Assembly: GCF_900184795.1 (NCBI RefSeq)
Contig: NZ_FXXN01000022.1
Location: forward strand, 201,501 to 265,500
Length of the DNA stretch: 64,000 bases
Source of the DNA: Magnetospirillum sp. 15-1
Lineage (GTDB): Bacteria; Pseudomonadota; Alphaproteobacteria; Rhodospirillales; Magnetospirillaceae
Reading direction: 5' to 3'
Of the stretch, positions 52,245 through 60,471 are shown piece after piece. Both the position numbers and the translations under genes were made by a program. The notes under the pieces were generated by a model. The model was not told the DNA's origin. It worked only from the letters and a program-made list of their open reading frames with translations, and searched no databases. The first letter of the stretch is position 1; each line of letters begins with the position of its first letter.

Positions 52245-53342
52245 ATGAAGAGCCGCTCCCTGATCGCCATCCTGTCCTCGCTGTGCCTGTCCGCCATGAT
52301 CGCCGCGTCGGCCCAGGCGCGGGACTATCTGCTGACCACCACCAAGCCCAACACCTTGCATCTGGTCGACGTGGCCGCCCGCAAGGTGGAGCGTTCCTAT
52401 GTCATTCCGGGCGAGGGATCGCCGCTGGGCATGGTGGTCTCGCCCGACGGCAAGGTCGCCTACATGACCACCAATCACTGGGGCAGTCTGGTCGGCATCG
52501 ATCTCGACAGCGGCAAGGAGGTGTTCCGCGCCGGATTCAGCCAGGGCGACATCCGGTCCCGCAACACCTTCGGCCTGGAAATCAGCCCCGACGGCAAGGA
52601 ACTGTTCGTCATGCTGTCCGCCGCCCGCCTCGGCCAGGGCGAATACGAGGTTCTGGACTCCCACATCGCCGTCTATCGCGCCGATGCCGGCCTGGACGCC
52701 AGGCCGGCCCGCATCCTTCCCGTGCCGCGCCGCACCACCAGCCTTTTCATGTCCAAGGACGGCAGCCGCCTGTGGGCGCTGAGCTGGGACCTCTATACCC
52801 TCGACCCCGCCGACGGCCGGGTCCTCAAGGTGGACAAGGTGATCAACTGGGACCGCACCGACCGCACGCCGCCCGACGTGTTCGGCAACTGGCTGCAGCA
52901 CGAGCAGACGGGCGTCTATGCCGGCCCGTACTACACCACGCGGCCCGATCTGGACCCCAAGGACCCGAACGCGTCGCGCACCGGCATGATGACCCTTGAT
53001 CTCACCACCGGCGCGTTGACCATGGCCGAGTTCGAGAACACCGAGGCCATCATGTTCTCGACGGTGATCAATCCGGCGCGGCGCAACGAGACCTTTTCAG
53101 TCTACAACACCCTGACCAAGACCGATCTCGACACCAACACGCTGGTGAAGCGGGTCAAGCTTCCCCATACCTATTACTGCCTGAACGTCTCGGCCGACGG
53201 GCGCGAGATTTATGTCGGCGGCACCATGAACGACATCGGAATCTACTCGACCGAAACCCTGGAGCGGATCGGGCAGATTGACCTGCCCGGCGGCAACGAC
53301 ATGGGCGGCACCTGGATGCGGATGGTGAAGCGCGATCCATGA
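52245..53342 (+). CDS. qhpB: Quinohemoprotein amine dehydrogenase beta subunit
   Basis: The 365-residue protein has a signal peptide (about 1-25, AQA) and a seven-bladed beta-propeller pattern (YLLTTTKPNTLHLVDVAARK, VVSPDGKVAYMTTN, LEISPDGKELFVM, NVSADGREIYVGG), the known fold of the beta subunit that holds the gamma subunit in the periplasm. ATG 52245 has CAGAGAG before it. It overlaps qhpF by 4 bp (ATGA). Confidence 0.95.
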   Translation: MKSRSLIAILSSLCLSAMIAASAQARDYLLTTTKPNTLHLVDVAARKVERSYVIPGEGSPLGMVVSPDGKVAYMTTNHWGSLVGIDLDSGKEVFRAGFSQGDIRSRNTFGLEISPDGKELFVMLSAARLGQGEYEVLDSHIAVYRADAGLDARPARILPVPRRTTSLFMSKDGSRLWALSWDLYTLDPADGRVLKVDKVINWDRTDRTPPDVFGNWLQHEQTGVYAGPYYTTRPDLDPKDPNASRTGMMTLDLTTGALTMAEFENTEAIMFSTVINPARRNETFSVYNTLTKTDLDTNTLVKRVKLPHTYYCLNVSADGREIYVGGTMNDIGIYSTETLERIGQIDLPGGNDMGGTWMRMVKRDP

Positions 53343-55006
53343 GTCACGGCGGCACGCTCAACACCCGCATGATCGGCCTGCTGGCCGCCCGTCGCTGGCG
53401 TCTCGCCGCGGTGCTGGGCCTGTCGCTGCTCGCGTCGGCCCTGGCCCTGGCCCCGCCCTGGCTGGCCAAGCTCCTGGTCGATGACGGACTGATCGGCCGG
53501 CGCATGGACCTGGTCGGCCTCTATTGCGCCCTGATGCTGGGAACCTCCCTGGTCTCCATGGCGGTGTCGGCGGGTAACCGCTGGCACTATCTCAGCCTGT
53601 CGGGCGAGATTCTGTTCGCGCTGCGGGAACAGGTGCTGGCCCATCTCCGCCGGCTTCCCCCCGACTTCGTCGCCCGGCGCGGAACGGGCGACATCCTGTC
53701 GCGCATCGACGGGGACGTGGCGGAAATTCAGCGCTTCACCGTCGACAGCCTGTTGGCCGCCGTCAATGCCACCCTGGTCCTGATCGGATTGCTGACCGTG
53801 ATGGCGGCCATCAGTCCGCTTCTCATGGTGCCGGCCCTGGTGCTGCTGCCGCTGCAGATTGTCGCGGCCCGCCGGTTGCGGCCGCGCGTCGAGGCCATGA
53901 CCCGCAAGCTGCGCGAAAGCAACGGCGAGATTTCCAGGTATCTGGTGGAGACGTTGCGGACCCTCAAGCTGATTTCGGTCATGGGGGGCGCCGAGCGGGA
54001 TCAGGCCCGCTTCGCCGGCCTTAACCGGAGCTATCTGAACGAACTTCGCCGGACCGAGCTGTTCGCCCAAACGGCGGGCGGACTGCCGGCCCTGTTCAAC
54101 GGACTGGCCGCCGCCGCCGTCTTTCTGCTGGGCGGGCGGATGATTCTGGAGGGCTCCCTCAGCCTCGGCGCATTGCTGGCCTTCAGCCTCTATCTCGGCC
54201 GGGCGGCCGGGCCGGTCAACACGCTGACCGGCCTGATCCTGGCTCAGCGCCGGGCGCGGGTCAGCCTGCAGCGGGTGGCGGAAATCCTCGATCAGCCGCC
54301 GGGCGTCGAGCCGCCCGCCCGGCCCCGGCCGCTGCCCTCCGACGCCAAGGGGGAAATCAGCCTTTGCCGCATCGGGTTCGGCTATCCCGGTGGAAAGCCG
54401 GTCCTGAACAATGTTTCGGCGGAGTTCAGGGCCGGTTCCAAGATCGGGATCGTCGGTGCCTCCGGGGTGGGTAAAAGCACGCTGATCGACCTGCTTCACC
54501 GCCATTACGACCCCTGCGACGGGTCCATCCTCCTGGACGGCATCGATCTGCGCGACCTGGACACGGCGGTGCTGCGCCAGAGCATCGCGGTGGTGGACCA
54601 GGACACCATGCTGGTTTCGGGGTCGGTTGCCGACAATATCCGCCTCGCCTCGCCCGATGCCTCGGACGCAGCCATTGCCGAGGCCGCCCGGCTGGCCGGG
54701 CTGGAAGGCCTCGGCCTTACCCGCATCATCGGCGAGGGCGGGATTTCCCTGTCCGGCGGCGAGCGGCAGCGGGTGTCCATCGCCCGCGCCCTGCTTCGCC
54801 GTCCCCTGGTCCTGATTCTCGACGAGGCGACATCCGCCCTCGATCTGGGGGCCAGCCGCCGGATCGCCGCGACGATCGATACCCTGTTCGGAGACCGGAC
54901 CCGAATCGTCATCTCCCATCATCCCGAAACCCTGTCAGGCGCGGATATCGTCCTCGAACTGAGCGGCCAAGGGCTGGTGCCCCACGCGTCGGAGCCCGCC
55001 GCATGA
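53339..55006 (+). CDS. qhpF: ABC transporter of the QHNDH operon
   Basis: A 555-residue half-transporter: six membrane helices in residues about 15-300 and an ATPase domain with Walker A GASGVGKST (near 378), signature LSGGERQRVSIARALL (near 478) and Walker B LVLILDEATS. It resembles peptide/toxin exporters and is thought to move the processed gamma subunit to the periplasm. It overlaps qhpB upstream and qhpE downstream by 4 bp each, so the operon is tightly coupled. Confidence 0.93.
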   Translation: MSHGGTLNTRMIGLLAARRWRLAAVLGLSLLASALALAPPWLAKLLVDDGLIGRRMDLVGLYCALMLGTSLVSMAVSAGNRWHYLSLSGEILFALREQVLAHLRRLPPDFVARRGTGDILSRIDGDVAEIQRFTVDSLLAAVNATLVLIGLLTVMAAISPLLMVPALVLLPLQIVAARRLRPRVEAMTRKLRESNGEISRYLVETLRTLKLISVMGGAERDQARFAGLNRSYLNELRRTELFAQTAGGLPALFNGLAAAAVFLLGGRMILEGSLSLGALLAFSLYLGRAAGPVNTLTGLILAQRRARVSLQRVAEILDQPPGVEPPARPRPLPSDAKGEISLCRIGFGYPGGKPVLNNVSAEFRAGSKIGIVGASGVGKSTLIDLLHRHYDPCDGSILLDGIDLRDLDTAVLRQSIAVVDQDTMLVSGSVADNIRLASPDASDAAIAEAARLAGLEGLGLTRIIGEGGISLSGGERQRVSIARALLRRPLVLILDEATSALDLGASRRIAATIDTLFGDRTRIVISHHPETLSGADIVLELSGQGLVPHASEPAA

Positions 55007-55680
55007 CATCATCGCCGGCCATCGGCCTGATCGACACCGGAGTCAACGGACCGGCGGTCTCCGCCCGGCGGTTCTGGCTTGCCTCCGACGGGGCGGCGGC
55101 CAGCGGGCCGTCGCTGCCCGACGCCATGGGTCATGGAACCGTCCTGGCGGAACTGATCCGCGATCGCGTCCCCGGATGCGACCTGGTCTGCGCCCAGGTG
55201 TTCGACCAGCGCGGCGTCGCCTCGCCCCTGCTGGTGGCGTGCGGCATCCGCTGGCTGCTGGAGGCCGGCGTGCGGGTTATCAACATGAGCTTTGGACTGC
55301 GCGAGAATCGCGGCGTCCTGGCCGAGGCCTGCGCCGAAGCCATTGCCGCCGGGGCGATACTGGTGGCGTCGACTCCGGCCATGGGGGACCCGATCTTTCC
55401 GGCATCCTATCCCGGCGTGATCAAGGTGACCGGCGATGCCCGCTGCGACTTCCGCGAGGTTGCCGTCCTGGACGGCGAAAGAGCCGATTTCGGCGCCAAT
55501 CCGAGGTTGCCCACCGGCCGGATGATTGCTGGGGCCAGCGTGGCCACCGCCAGGATCACCGCCGAACTCGCCGCCATTCTTTGCCAGGAGCCCGCGCTGG
55601 GCAATGCGGCCGTCCTGGCCCGGCTGCGGGCGGCGGCCCGTCACCGTGGGCCGCAGACGGAACATCTCGATGCCCGCTGA
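55003..55680 (+). CDS. qhpE: Subtilisin-like leader protease of QHNDH gamma subunit
   Basis: The short 225-residue serine protease has an intact subtilisin triad: Asp11 in LIDTGVNG, His44 in GHGT and Ser179 in GASVAT. No signal peptide or propeptide is present, consistent with cytoplasmic cleavage of the 28-residue QhpC leader. The last 11 bp overlap the following U32-family gene, so that gene is part of the same translational unit. Confidence 0.93.
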   Translation: MTSSPAIGLIDTGVNGPAVSARRFWLASDGAAASGPSLPDAMGHGTVLAELIRDRVPGCDLVCAQVFDQRGVASPLLVACGIRWLLEAGVRVINMSFGLRENRGVLAEACAEAIAAGAILVASTPAMGDPIFPASYPGVIKVTGDARCDFREVAVLDGERADFGANPRLPTGRMIAGASVATARITAELAAILCQEPALGNAAVLARLRAAARHRGPQTEHLDAR

Positions 55681-56560
55681 AGCCACCCTGGCCCTGGGGC
55701 TGATAGAATCCCGCCATCTGGATGCCCTTCTGGCCCAGGGGCGGCCCAGCCTGGACGTCTGCGTCCGGATTCTCGGCTGGCCCGCCGGCATGCCGAGGGG
55801 AGAGGCCGTCATCGGGCGGATCCACCTCGGTTCGGAATTCTGCGAAACCCTGATTCCCGCCGCGCCTCAGCTTCGGCACGCCCGCGACCTCTGCGAGCAG
55901 CACGGGTTGGGGCTGGCGGTAACGGCCTCGACCCTGTCGGATCGGGGCATTTCGGCTTTGTCCCCCCTTCTCGATCTGTTGCCGACGGGGGCGGAACTGG
56001 TGGTCAACGACTGGGGTTCCGCCCGGCTGGCCCGGCGGGAGCGCCCCGACCTCGGCCTGAGCGCCGGCCGGCTGCTGTGCAAGATGATCAAGGACCCGCG
56101 TCTTCCCAGCGAGGAGTGGGGGCGCCTTTACCCCCATGGGATCAATTCGGCTTCCTTTGCCGCCGTCCTGGAGCACCTTGGAATCGGGCGGATCGAGATG
56201 GATGCCCCGCCCTTCGCGCGGCCCGCCGATTTCCGGGCGGGCTCTCTCCGTGTCGGGGTTCACGCCGGGGCCGGCTTCTCGGTCAAGGGCCGCGCCTGCC
56301 GCACCGGGTCGCTGGGGCAGGCCCCGGAGGACAAGTTCACCAGCGGCCAGTCCTGCCGCCGGGAATGCCTCGCCTATGTGGATTCCCTGGCCCGCCCGGC
56401 GGCCGGTCCGGACGAACTGCACGCCTTTCAACGCGGCAATACGCTGTTCTACGCCCATTCTCCCGCCATGATCGCGGCGGTGGGCGAGGCCGTCGACGAG
56501 GGGTGGGTCGACCGCCTGATCCTGATGGGAGACTGGAATGAAAATCGTCGCTCCCATTAG
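55670..56560 (+). CDS. UbiV-like U32-family [4Fe-4S] protein in the qhp operon
   Basis: A 296-residue U32-family protein. By recalled alignment to E. coli UbiV, its four cluster cysteines correspond: Cys58 in HLGSEFC (Cys39 in YLGEAVC there), Cys210 (Cys180), Cys229 and Cys233 (Cys193 and Cys197, spacing C-x3-C kept); HGINS near 156 matches HALNCYN. UbiV and UbiU together hydroxylate a ubiquinone precursor without O2. The gene overlaps qhpE by 11 bp and the next U32 gene by 23 bp. It stands where O2-using monooxygenase qhpG would be expected. Inference: half of an O2-independent hydroxylase for the QhpC tryptophan. A protease role, suggested by the family name, has little support. Confidence 0.8.
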   Translation: MPAEATLALGLIESRHLDALLAQGRPSLDVCVRILGWPAGMPRGEAVIGRIHLGSEFCETLIPAAPQLRHARDLCEQHGLGLAVTASTLSDRGISALSPLLDLLPTGAELVVNDWGSARLARRERPDLGLSAGRLLCKMIKDPRLPSEEWGRLYPHGINSASFAAVLEHLGIGRIEMDAPPFARPADFRAGSLRVGVHAGAGFSVKGRACRTGSLGQAPEDKFTSGQSCRRECLAYVDSLARPAAGPDELHAFQRGNTLFYAHSPAMIAAVGEAVDEGWVDRLILMGDWNENRRSH

Positions 56561-57542
56561 CCGCGTCGAGGAGGTGGAGCCCCTGGCCAAAGCCGGGGCG
56601 GCGGAGATTTACTGCGGCATCGTCCCTCCCGAATGGACCGAACGCTTCCGCAGTTCGGGGGCCAATCGCCGGGCCTTCGGCAATCTTTCCTCCTACGACG
56701 ATCTTGCCGCCGTCATCGATCTGGCCGACCGGCACGAGGTCGCGGTCTCCCTGGTGATGAACGCCCAGCACTATGGCGAGGCCCAGACCGAGGCCCTGCT
56801 CGACATGGCCGGGCGCTTCGCCGAACTGGGCGGGCGGTCGCTGATCGTCGGCGATGTGGGCCTGCTGTCGCGGCTGGGTCGGGCGGAAACCGGGCTGCGC
56901 CTGCACGCCAGTTCCCTGCTGGCCTGCCGCAACGGCGAGGCGGCCGGGTTCCTGGGCGACCTGGGGGCCTGCCGGGTGGTGTTTCCCCGCGACCTCACCC
57001 TGGCCGAGATGAAAGCCGTCGCCGGGGCCAACCGGCCACTGGAATTCGAGGCCTTCATTCTCAATGACGGCTGCGTCTTCGAGGAGGGAAACTGCCACAC
57101 CATCCACTTGCCCGGCCGTCTCGGCGGGCCGATCTGCCTTGATCGCTATGACGCCGAGCATCGGCGGGTGGACGGACGCCCGCTGCGCGACGACGAGGCG
57201 GCGGGGTTCGCGGCCAATGACGCCGCCCACGCGGAATGGCTCTGGTATCGCTTCAGCTGCGGCTTCTCGGTCTCGCAGGACGGCTATCCCTTCGGTCCCT
57301 GCGGCCTGTGCGCCATCCCGGATCTGGCGGCGGCGGGCGTGTCGGCCATCAAGATCGCCGGGCGCGAGGGAAACCTGGAGCGCAAGGTCAACAGCGTCGC
57401 CATGGTCAAGGCCGCCCTCGACCGCCTGAATGATGCGGCCGGGCTCCGGCGATTCGCCAGGGACCTGCGGGGGCGCCCCGACCTCTGCGAAACCGGGTTC
57501 ATGTGCTATTATCGCGAAACCATGCCTGCCAGGGTCTGGTAA
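56538..57542 (+). CDS. UbiU-like U32-family [4Fe-4S] protein in the qhp operon
   Basis: A 334-residue protein starting MKIVAPISRVEEVEPLAKAG, with ILNDGC (Cys179), GNC (Cys186), PIC (Cys200) and GPCGLC (Cys255/258), followed by SAIKIAGREGNLERKV, the family signature. The C-x6-C pair and later cysteines line up with Cys169, Cys176, Cys193 and Cys232 of E. coli UbiU (SVKIEGR there). It overlaps the UbiV-like gene by 23 bp and has GGGAGA at a good distance before ATG 56538. As UbiU and UbiV form an obligate pair, these two proteins are likely to do so too. Confidence 0.82.
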   Translation: MKIVAPISRVEEVEPLAKAGAAEIYCGIVPPEWTERFRSSGANRRAFGNLSSYDDLAAVIDLADRHEVAVSLVMNAQHYGEAQTEALLDMAGRFAELGGRSLIVGDVGLLSRLGRAETGLRLHASSLLACRNGEAAGFLGDLGACRVVFPRDLTLAEMKAVAGANRPLEFEAFILNDGCVFEEGNCHTIHLPGRLGGPICLDRYDAEHRRVDGRPLRDDEAAGFAANDAAHAEWLWYRFSCGFSVSQDGYPFGPCGLCAIPDLAAAGVSAIKIAGREGNLERKVNSVAMVKAALDRLNDAAGLRRFARDLRGRPDLCETGFMCYYRETMPARVW

Positions 57543-57593
57543 GCACCCTTTTGCGAAAATCGCCCCACTTAACGGCTTGTCGTCGGAACTGGC

Positions 57594-60134
57594 ATGGAAG
57601 CAGGTAAGGAAAATACCGCGGAAAGGCCGATGGTCAGCAAGGCTGTCTCGTCCGCCGGCGATCCGGATCATGCCGTCAGGGCGCTGCATTCGGCGCTCGG
57701 CATGCCGTCCCCCGGGCTGGTCCTGGTCTTCGCCTCCAGCCGCTACGAGCAGTCCCGCCTGGAACAGGCTTTCGACGAGGTCTTCGGGGATGTCCCGGTG
57801 ATCGGCTGCTCCACCGACGGGGAAATCTCGAGCGACGGCTACATCAGCGGAGCCTTGACCAGCCTGGCCCTCGGCGATCAGGCCTGCGTCGTGTCCTCGG
57901 TCCTCCTTACCGGTGTTTCCCGGCGCGATCAGGGCGATTTCCGTGCCGCGGCCGAATCCCTGGTCGAGGACATGGAGAGCCGGGGCATCATACCGGCGCA
58001 GCACACCACCTTCGGCCTGCTGCTGATCAGCGGCGAGCACCGGATGGAAGAACAGGTGATCGGCGCCATCAACGCCGTCCTGGGCGGGTTGCAGGTCTTC
58101 GGCGGTTCCGCGCCGTCGGGCCGGGGCCGGTCGGGACCCGGCGCCGTCATCCATCAGGGCCGCTTCCATGCCGATGCGGCGGTCATCGCCCTGGTCAACA
58201 CCAGCCTGCCGTTCAAGGTCTTTTCCGCCCAGCATTTCGTCGGAACCGGCGAGCAGGTGATCGTTACCGGCGCCGATCCCGACAACCGCATCGTCACCGA
58301 GCTGAACGGCGAATGCGCCGCCCTGGAATATGCCCGGCTGCTGGATCGCAACGTCGAGGATCTGCGGGCGTTCGACAGCATGCTGCCGCCCCTGATGGTG
58401 CGGATCGGCGGGGCATGGTATGCGCGCAGCATCGAGCGCATCACCCCCGACAACAGCCTCCACCTCGCCTGCGCCATCGACGAAGGGGTGCCGCTGTCGG
58501 TGGGGCGGAACGCCGGAATGCTGAACAACCTGCGGCAAACCCTGCAGGAGGTGAACCGGTCCATCGGCCCCCCCGCCGCCATTCTGGGGTTCGATTGCAT
58601 CATGCGGCGGATCGAGGTCCAGTCCTCGGGGCTGCAGGACGACATGGCCCGCGCCTTCGCCGACGGCAACGTCATCGGATGCTCGGTGTTCGGCGAGCAA
58701 TTCAACGGCCTGCACCTCAATCACACCTTCACGGGAGTGGCCTTCTCCAAGGTGCCCGCCCCCACGCCCGAGCAGGTCATCCACGGAGCCCAGGAAAACT
58801 GGGGCGAGGTGGAGCGCCTCGAGGGCGAGAACGCCAAGCTGCGCAAGACGGTCCGCGTCCTGCTGCAGCGGCTCGAGCGCAGCATGAACGTGCCGAGCGA
58901 CACGTTCTCCCTGTTCCAGAACAATGTTCTGCTGGAAACCACCATCAAGCGGCGGACCGAGGAGCTTGCCGAACTCAACCGGCAGCTCAACTCGGAACTG
59001 GTGGCGCGCCGCGAGATGGAGGTGGCCCTGCTGGCCGCCAAGCAGGTGGCGGAAGAGGCCAGCCGCAGCAAGACCACCTTCCTGGCGGCCATCAGCCACG
59101 ACCTGCAGCAGCCCTTGAACGCCGCGCGGCTGCTGCTGGGCGCCTTTACCCAGGAACGTCTGTCCAGTTCCGGCAAGGGGCTGCTTGACCGTATCGAGGG
59201 GGCGCTGGAAGCCGCCGAGGAAATGCTGGGCGACTTTCTCGACGTGGCCCGGCTGGAAGGCGGCGGCATCACCCCGCGCGTGACCGATGTCGACCTCGTG
59301 CCGTTGCTGACCCAACTGGAGGCGGAGTACGGCCCCCAGGCCAAGCGGCGGGGCCTCCGTCTGCGGGTGCGGCGATCGCCGGCGACGATCATGACCGACA
59401 GCCACCTGTTCCAGCGGATCTTGCGCAACCTCCTGGCCAATTCCATCCGCTATACCGAACGCGGCAGCATTCTGATCGGCTGCCGCTACCGGGCCGGCAA
59501 ACTGCGGATCGAGGTCTGGGATACCGGCATCGGAATTCCGGCGGCGCAGATAGACGAGGTCTTCAAGCCGTTCCACCGGGCGAACGCCACGGGGGAATCA
59601 GGCTCCGGCCTGGGCCTGACCATCGCGCAGAACATGGCGGAGATGCTGGGGCATACCCTTTCCGTCAAATCGGTCGAGGGCAAGGGCACCGTCTTCAGCA
59701 TCGACGTGGCGCGCGGCCAGCGCGCGGACAGTTCCCCCACCCCGCCGGCCGGATTCTCCATGCTGGCCGGCACGACCATCCTGATCATCGACGACGACCG
59801 GTCGTCCCGAGACGGCCTCGCCGCCGTCCTGCGCACCTGGGGGTGCGCCCCGCTTGCCGCCGCCAATGTCGCGGAGGCCGCGCTGCTGCGCTCGTCCCGC
59901 CCCAATCTGGCGATCATCGATTATCATCTTGGTGAAAATCTGACCGGCCTCGATGCCATCAATACCTTGTGGCCCAATCCCCGAGGCCGGCCGCCCGTCC
60001 TGATCGTATCCGCCAATTCGTCGCCATCGATCATCGATCATATCCGCAACTGCGGTTACGAATTTCTGGCCAAGCCCATCAATCCGGCCCGGCTGCGCCC
60101 GGCCGTCAGCTACCTCCTCAATCCGCCAAGGTGA
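57594..60134 (+). CDS. FIST-domain hybrid sensor histidine kinase
   Basis: An 846-residue protein without membrane segments: FIST sensory domain (about 30-410, with VIGCSTDGEISSDGY near 66-80), a coiled coil (about 415-490), a kinase core with His502 in AAISHDLQQPLNAARLLL and ATPase motifs (NLLANSIRYTERG, DTGIGIP, GSGLGLTIA), then a C-terminal receiver domain (IIDDD near 725, Asp776 in IIDYHLG). FIST domains are proposed to sense small ligands such as amino acids. It starts 51 bp after the U32 genes in the same direction, so it may report amine-derived signals. The H box resembles NahK/ErcS'-type kinases. Confidence 0.9.
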   Translation: MEAGKENTAERPMVSKAVSSAGDPDHAVRALHSALGMPSPGLVLVFASSRYEQSRLEQAFDEVFGDVPVIGCSTDGEISSDGYISGALTSLALGDQACVVSSVLLTGVSRRDQGDFRAAAESLVEDMESRGIIPAQHTTFGLLLISGEHRMEEQVIGAINAVLGGLQVFGGSAPSGRGRSGPGAVIHQGRFHADAAVIALVNTSLPFKVFSAQHFVGTGEQVIVTGADPDNRIVTELNGECAALEYARLLDRNVEDLRAFDSMLPPLMVRIGGAWYARSIERITPDNSLHLACAIDEGVPLSVGRNAGMLNNLRQTLQEVNRSIGPPAAILGFDCIMRRIEVQSSGLQDDMARAFADGNVIGCSVFGEQFNGLHLNHTFTGVAFSKVPAPTPEQVIHGAQENWGEVERLEGENAKLRKTVRVLLQRLERSMNVPSDTFSLFQNNVLLETTIKRRTEELAELNRQLNSELVARREMEVALLAAKQVAEEASRSKTTFLAAISHDLQQPLNAARLLLGAFTQERLSSSGKGLLDRIEGALEAAEEMLGDFLDVARLEGGGITPRVTDVDLVPLLTQLEAEYGPQAKRRGLRLRVRRSPATIMTDSHLFQRILRNLLANSIRYTERGSILIGCRYRAGKLRIEVWDTGIGIPAAQIDEVFKPFHRANATGESGSGLGLTIAQNMAEMLGHTLSVKSVEGKGTVFSIDVARGQRADSSPTPPAGFSMLAGTTILIIDDDRSSRDGLAAVLRTWGCAPLAAANVAEAALLRSSRPNLAIIDYHLGENLTGLDAINTLWPNPRGRPPVLIVSANSSPSIIDHIRNCGYEFLAKPINPARLRPAVSYLLNPPR

Positions 60135-60439
60135 ACCGGCGCGGCCCGATGCTCTCGGCCGGTCAGGTAATCGTCCATGATGCCCGCCAGTTCCCGCGAC
60201 TTTCTGCCGATGTCGCGGGCCTTGGCGTCGATGGAGACCAGTTCGGCGTCGTAGCGGACCAGACCGTTTTCGATACGGGTCATGATCTCGCCGATCTGCC
60301 CGGCGTTGCGGGCCAGTTGCCGGCTGTTGGCGGCGATTTCCTTGCAGTTCCGGTCGATCTCGGCAAAGGCGCGGTCAAGGCGGGCGATGGTCTCCTGCGC
60401 CCTGGTCCGGATGACGGCCATTCGGGTGGTGACGTGCAT
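60110..60439 (-). CDS. Small coiled-coil protein, paralogue A
   Basis: The 109-residue protein is almost wholly helical (RTRAQETIARLDRAFAEIDRN, repeated Asn/Gln at core positions) and ends with a conserved-looking SRELAGIMDDYLTGR. The same layout and the motif SRRLAAIMDDYLSGR occur in the protein at 63019-63333, so the two are paralogues. AGGAGG lies 5 bp before ATG 60439. It is 32 bp downstream of a chemoreceptor gene and its end overlaps the convergent kinase gene by 25 bp. Function unknown; an accessory to chemoreceptor signalling is suggested by context. Confidence 0.65.
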   Translation of the reverse strand: MHVTTRMAVIRTRAQETIARLDRAFAEIDRNCKEIAANSRQLARNAGQIGEIMTRIENGLVRYDAELVSIDAKARDIGRKSRELAGIMDDYLTGREHRAAPVHLGGLRR

Positions 60440-60471
60440 GGGGGCCTCCTGTCGTAAGGTGTCGCGGGGCA

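Noticed and set aside
55670-57542. Reading the U32 proteins as collagenase-like peptidases
   Set aside because: The family name is historical; the conserved cysteines match cluster-binding hydroxylase members and no protease active site can be recognised.
56337-59576. A very long minus-strand open frame of over 1000 codons antisense to the U32 and FIST kinase genes
   Set aside because: It is a by-product of GC-rich third positions; the translation is low-complexity Gly/Ala/Asp/His-rich without motifs, and the plus-strand genes are recognisable families.
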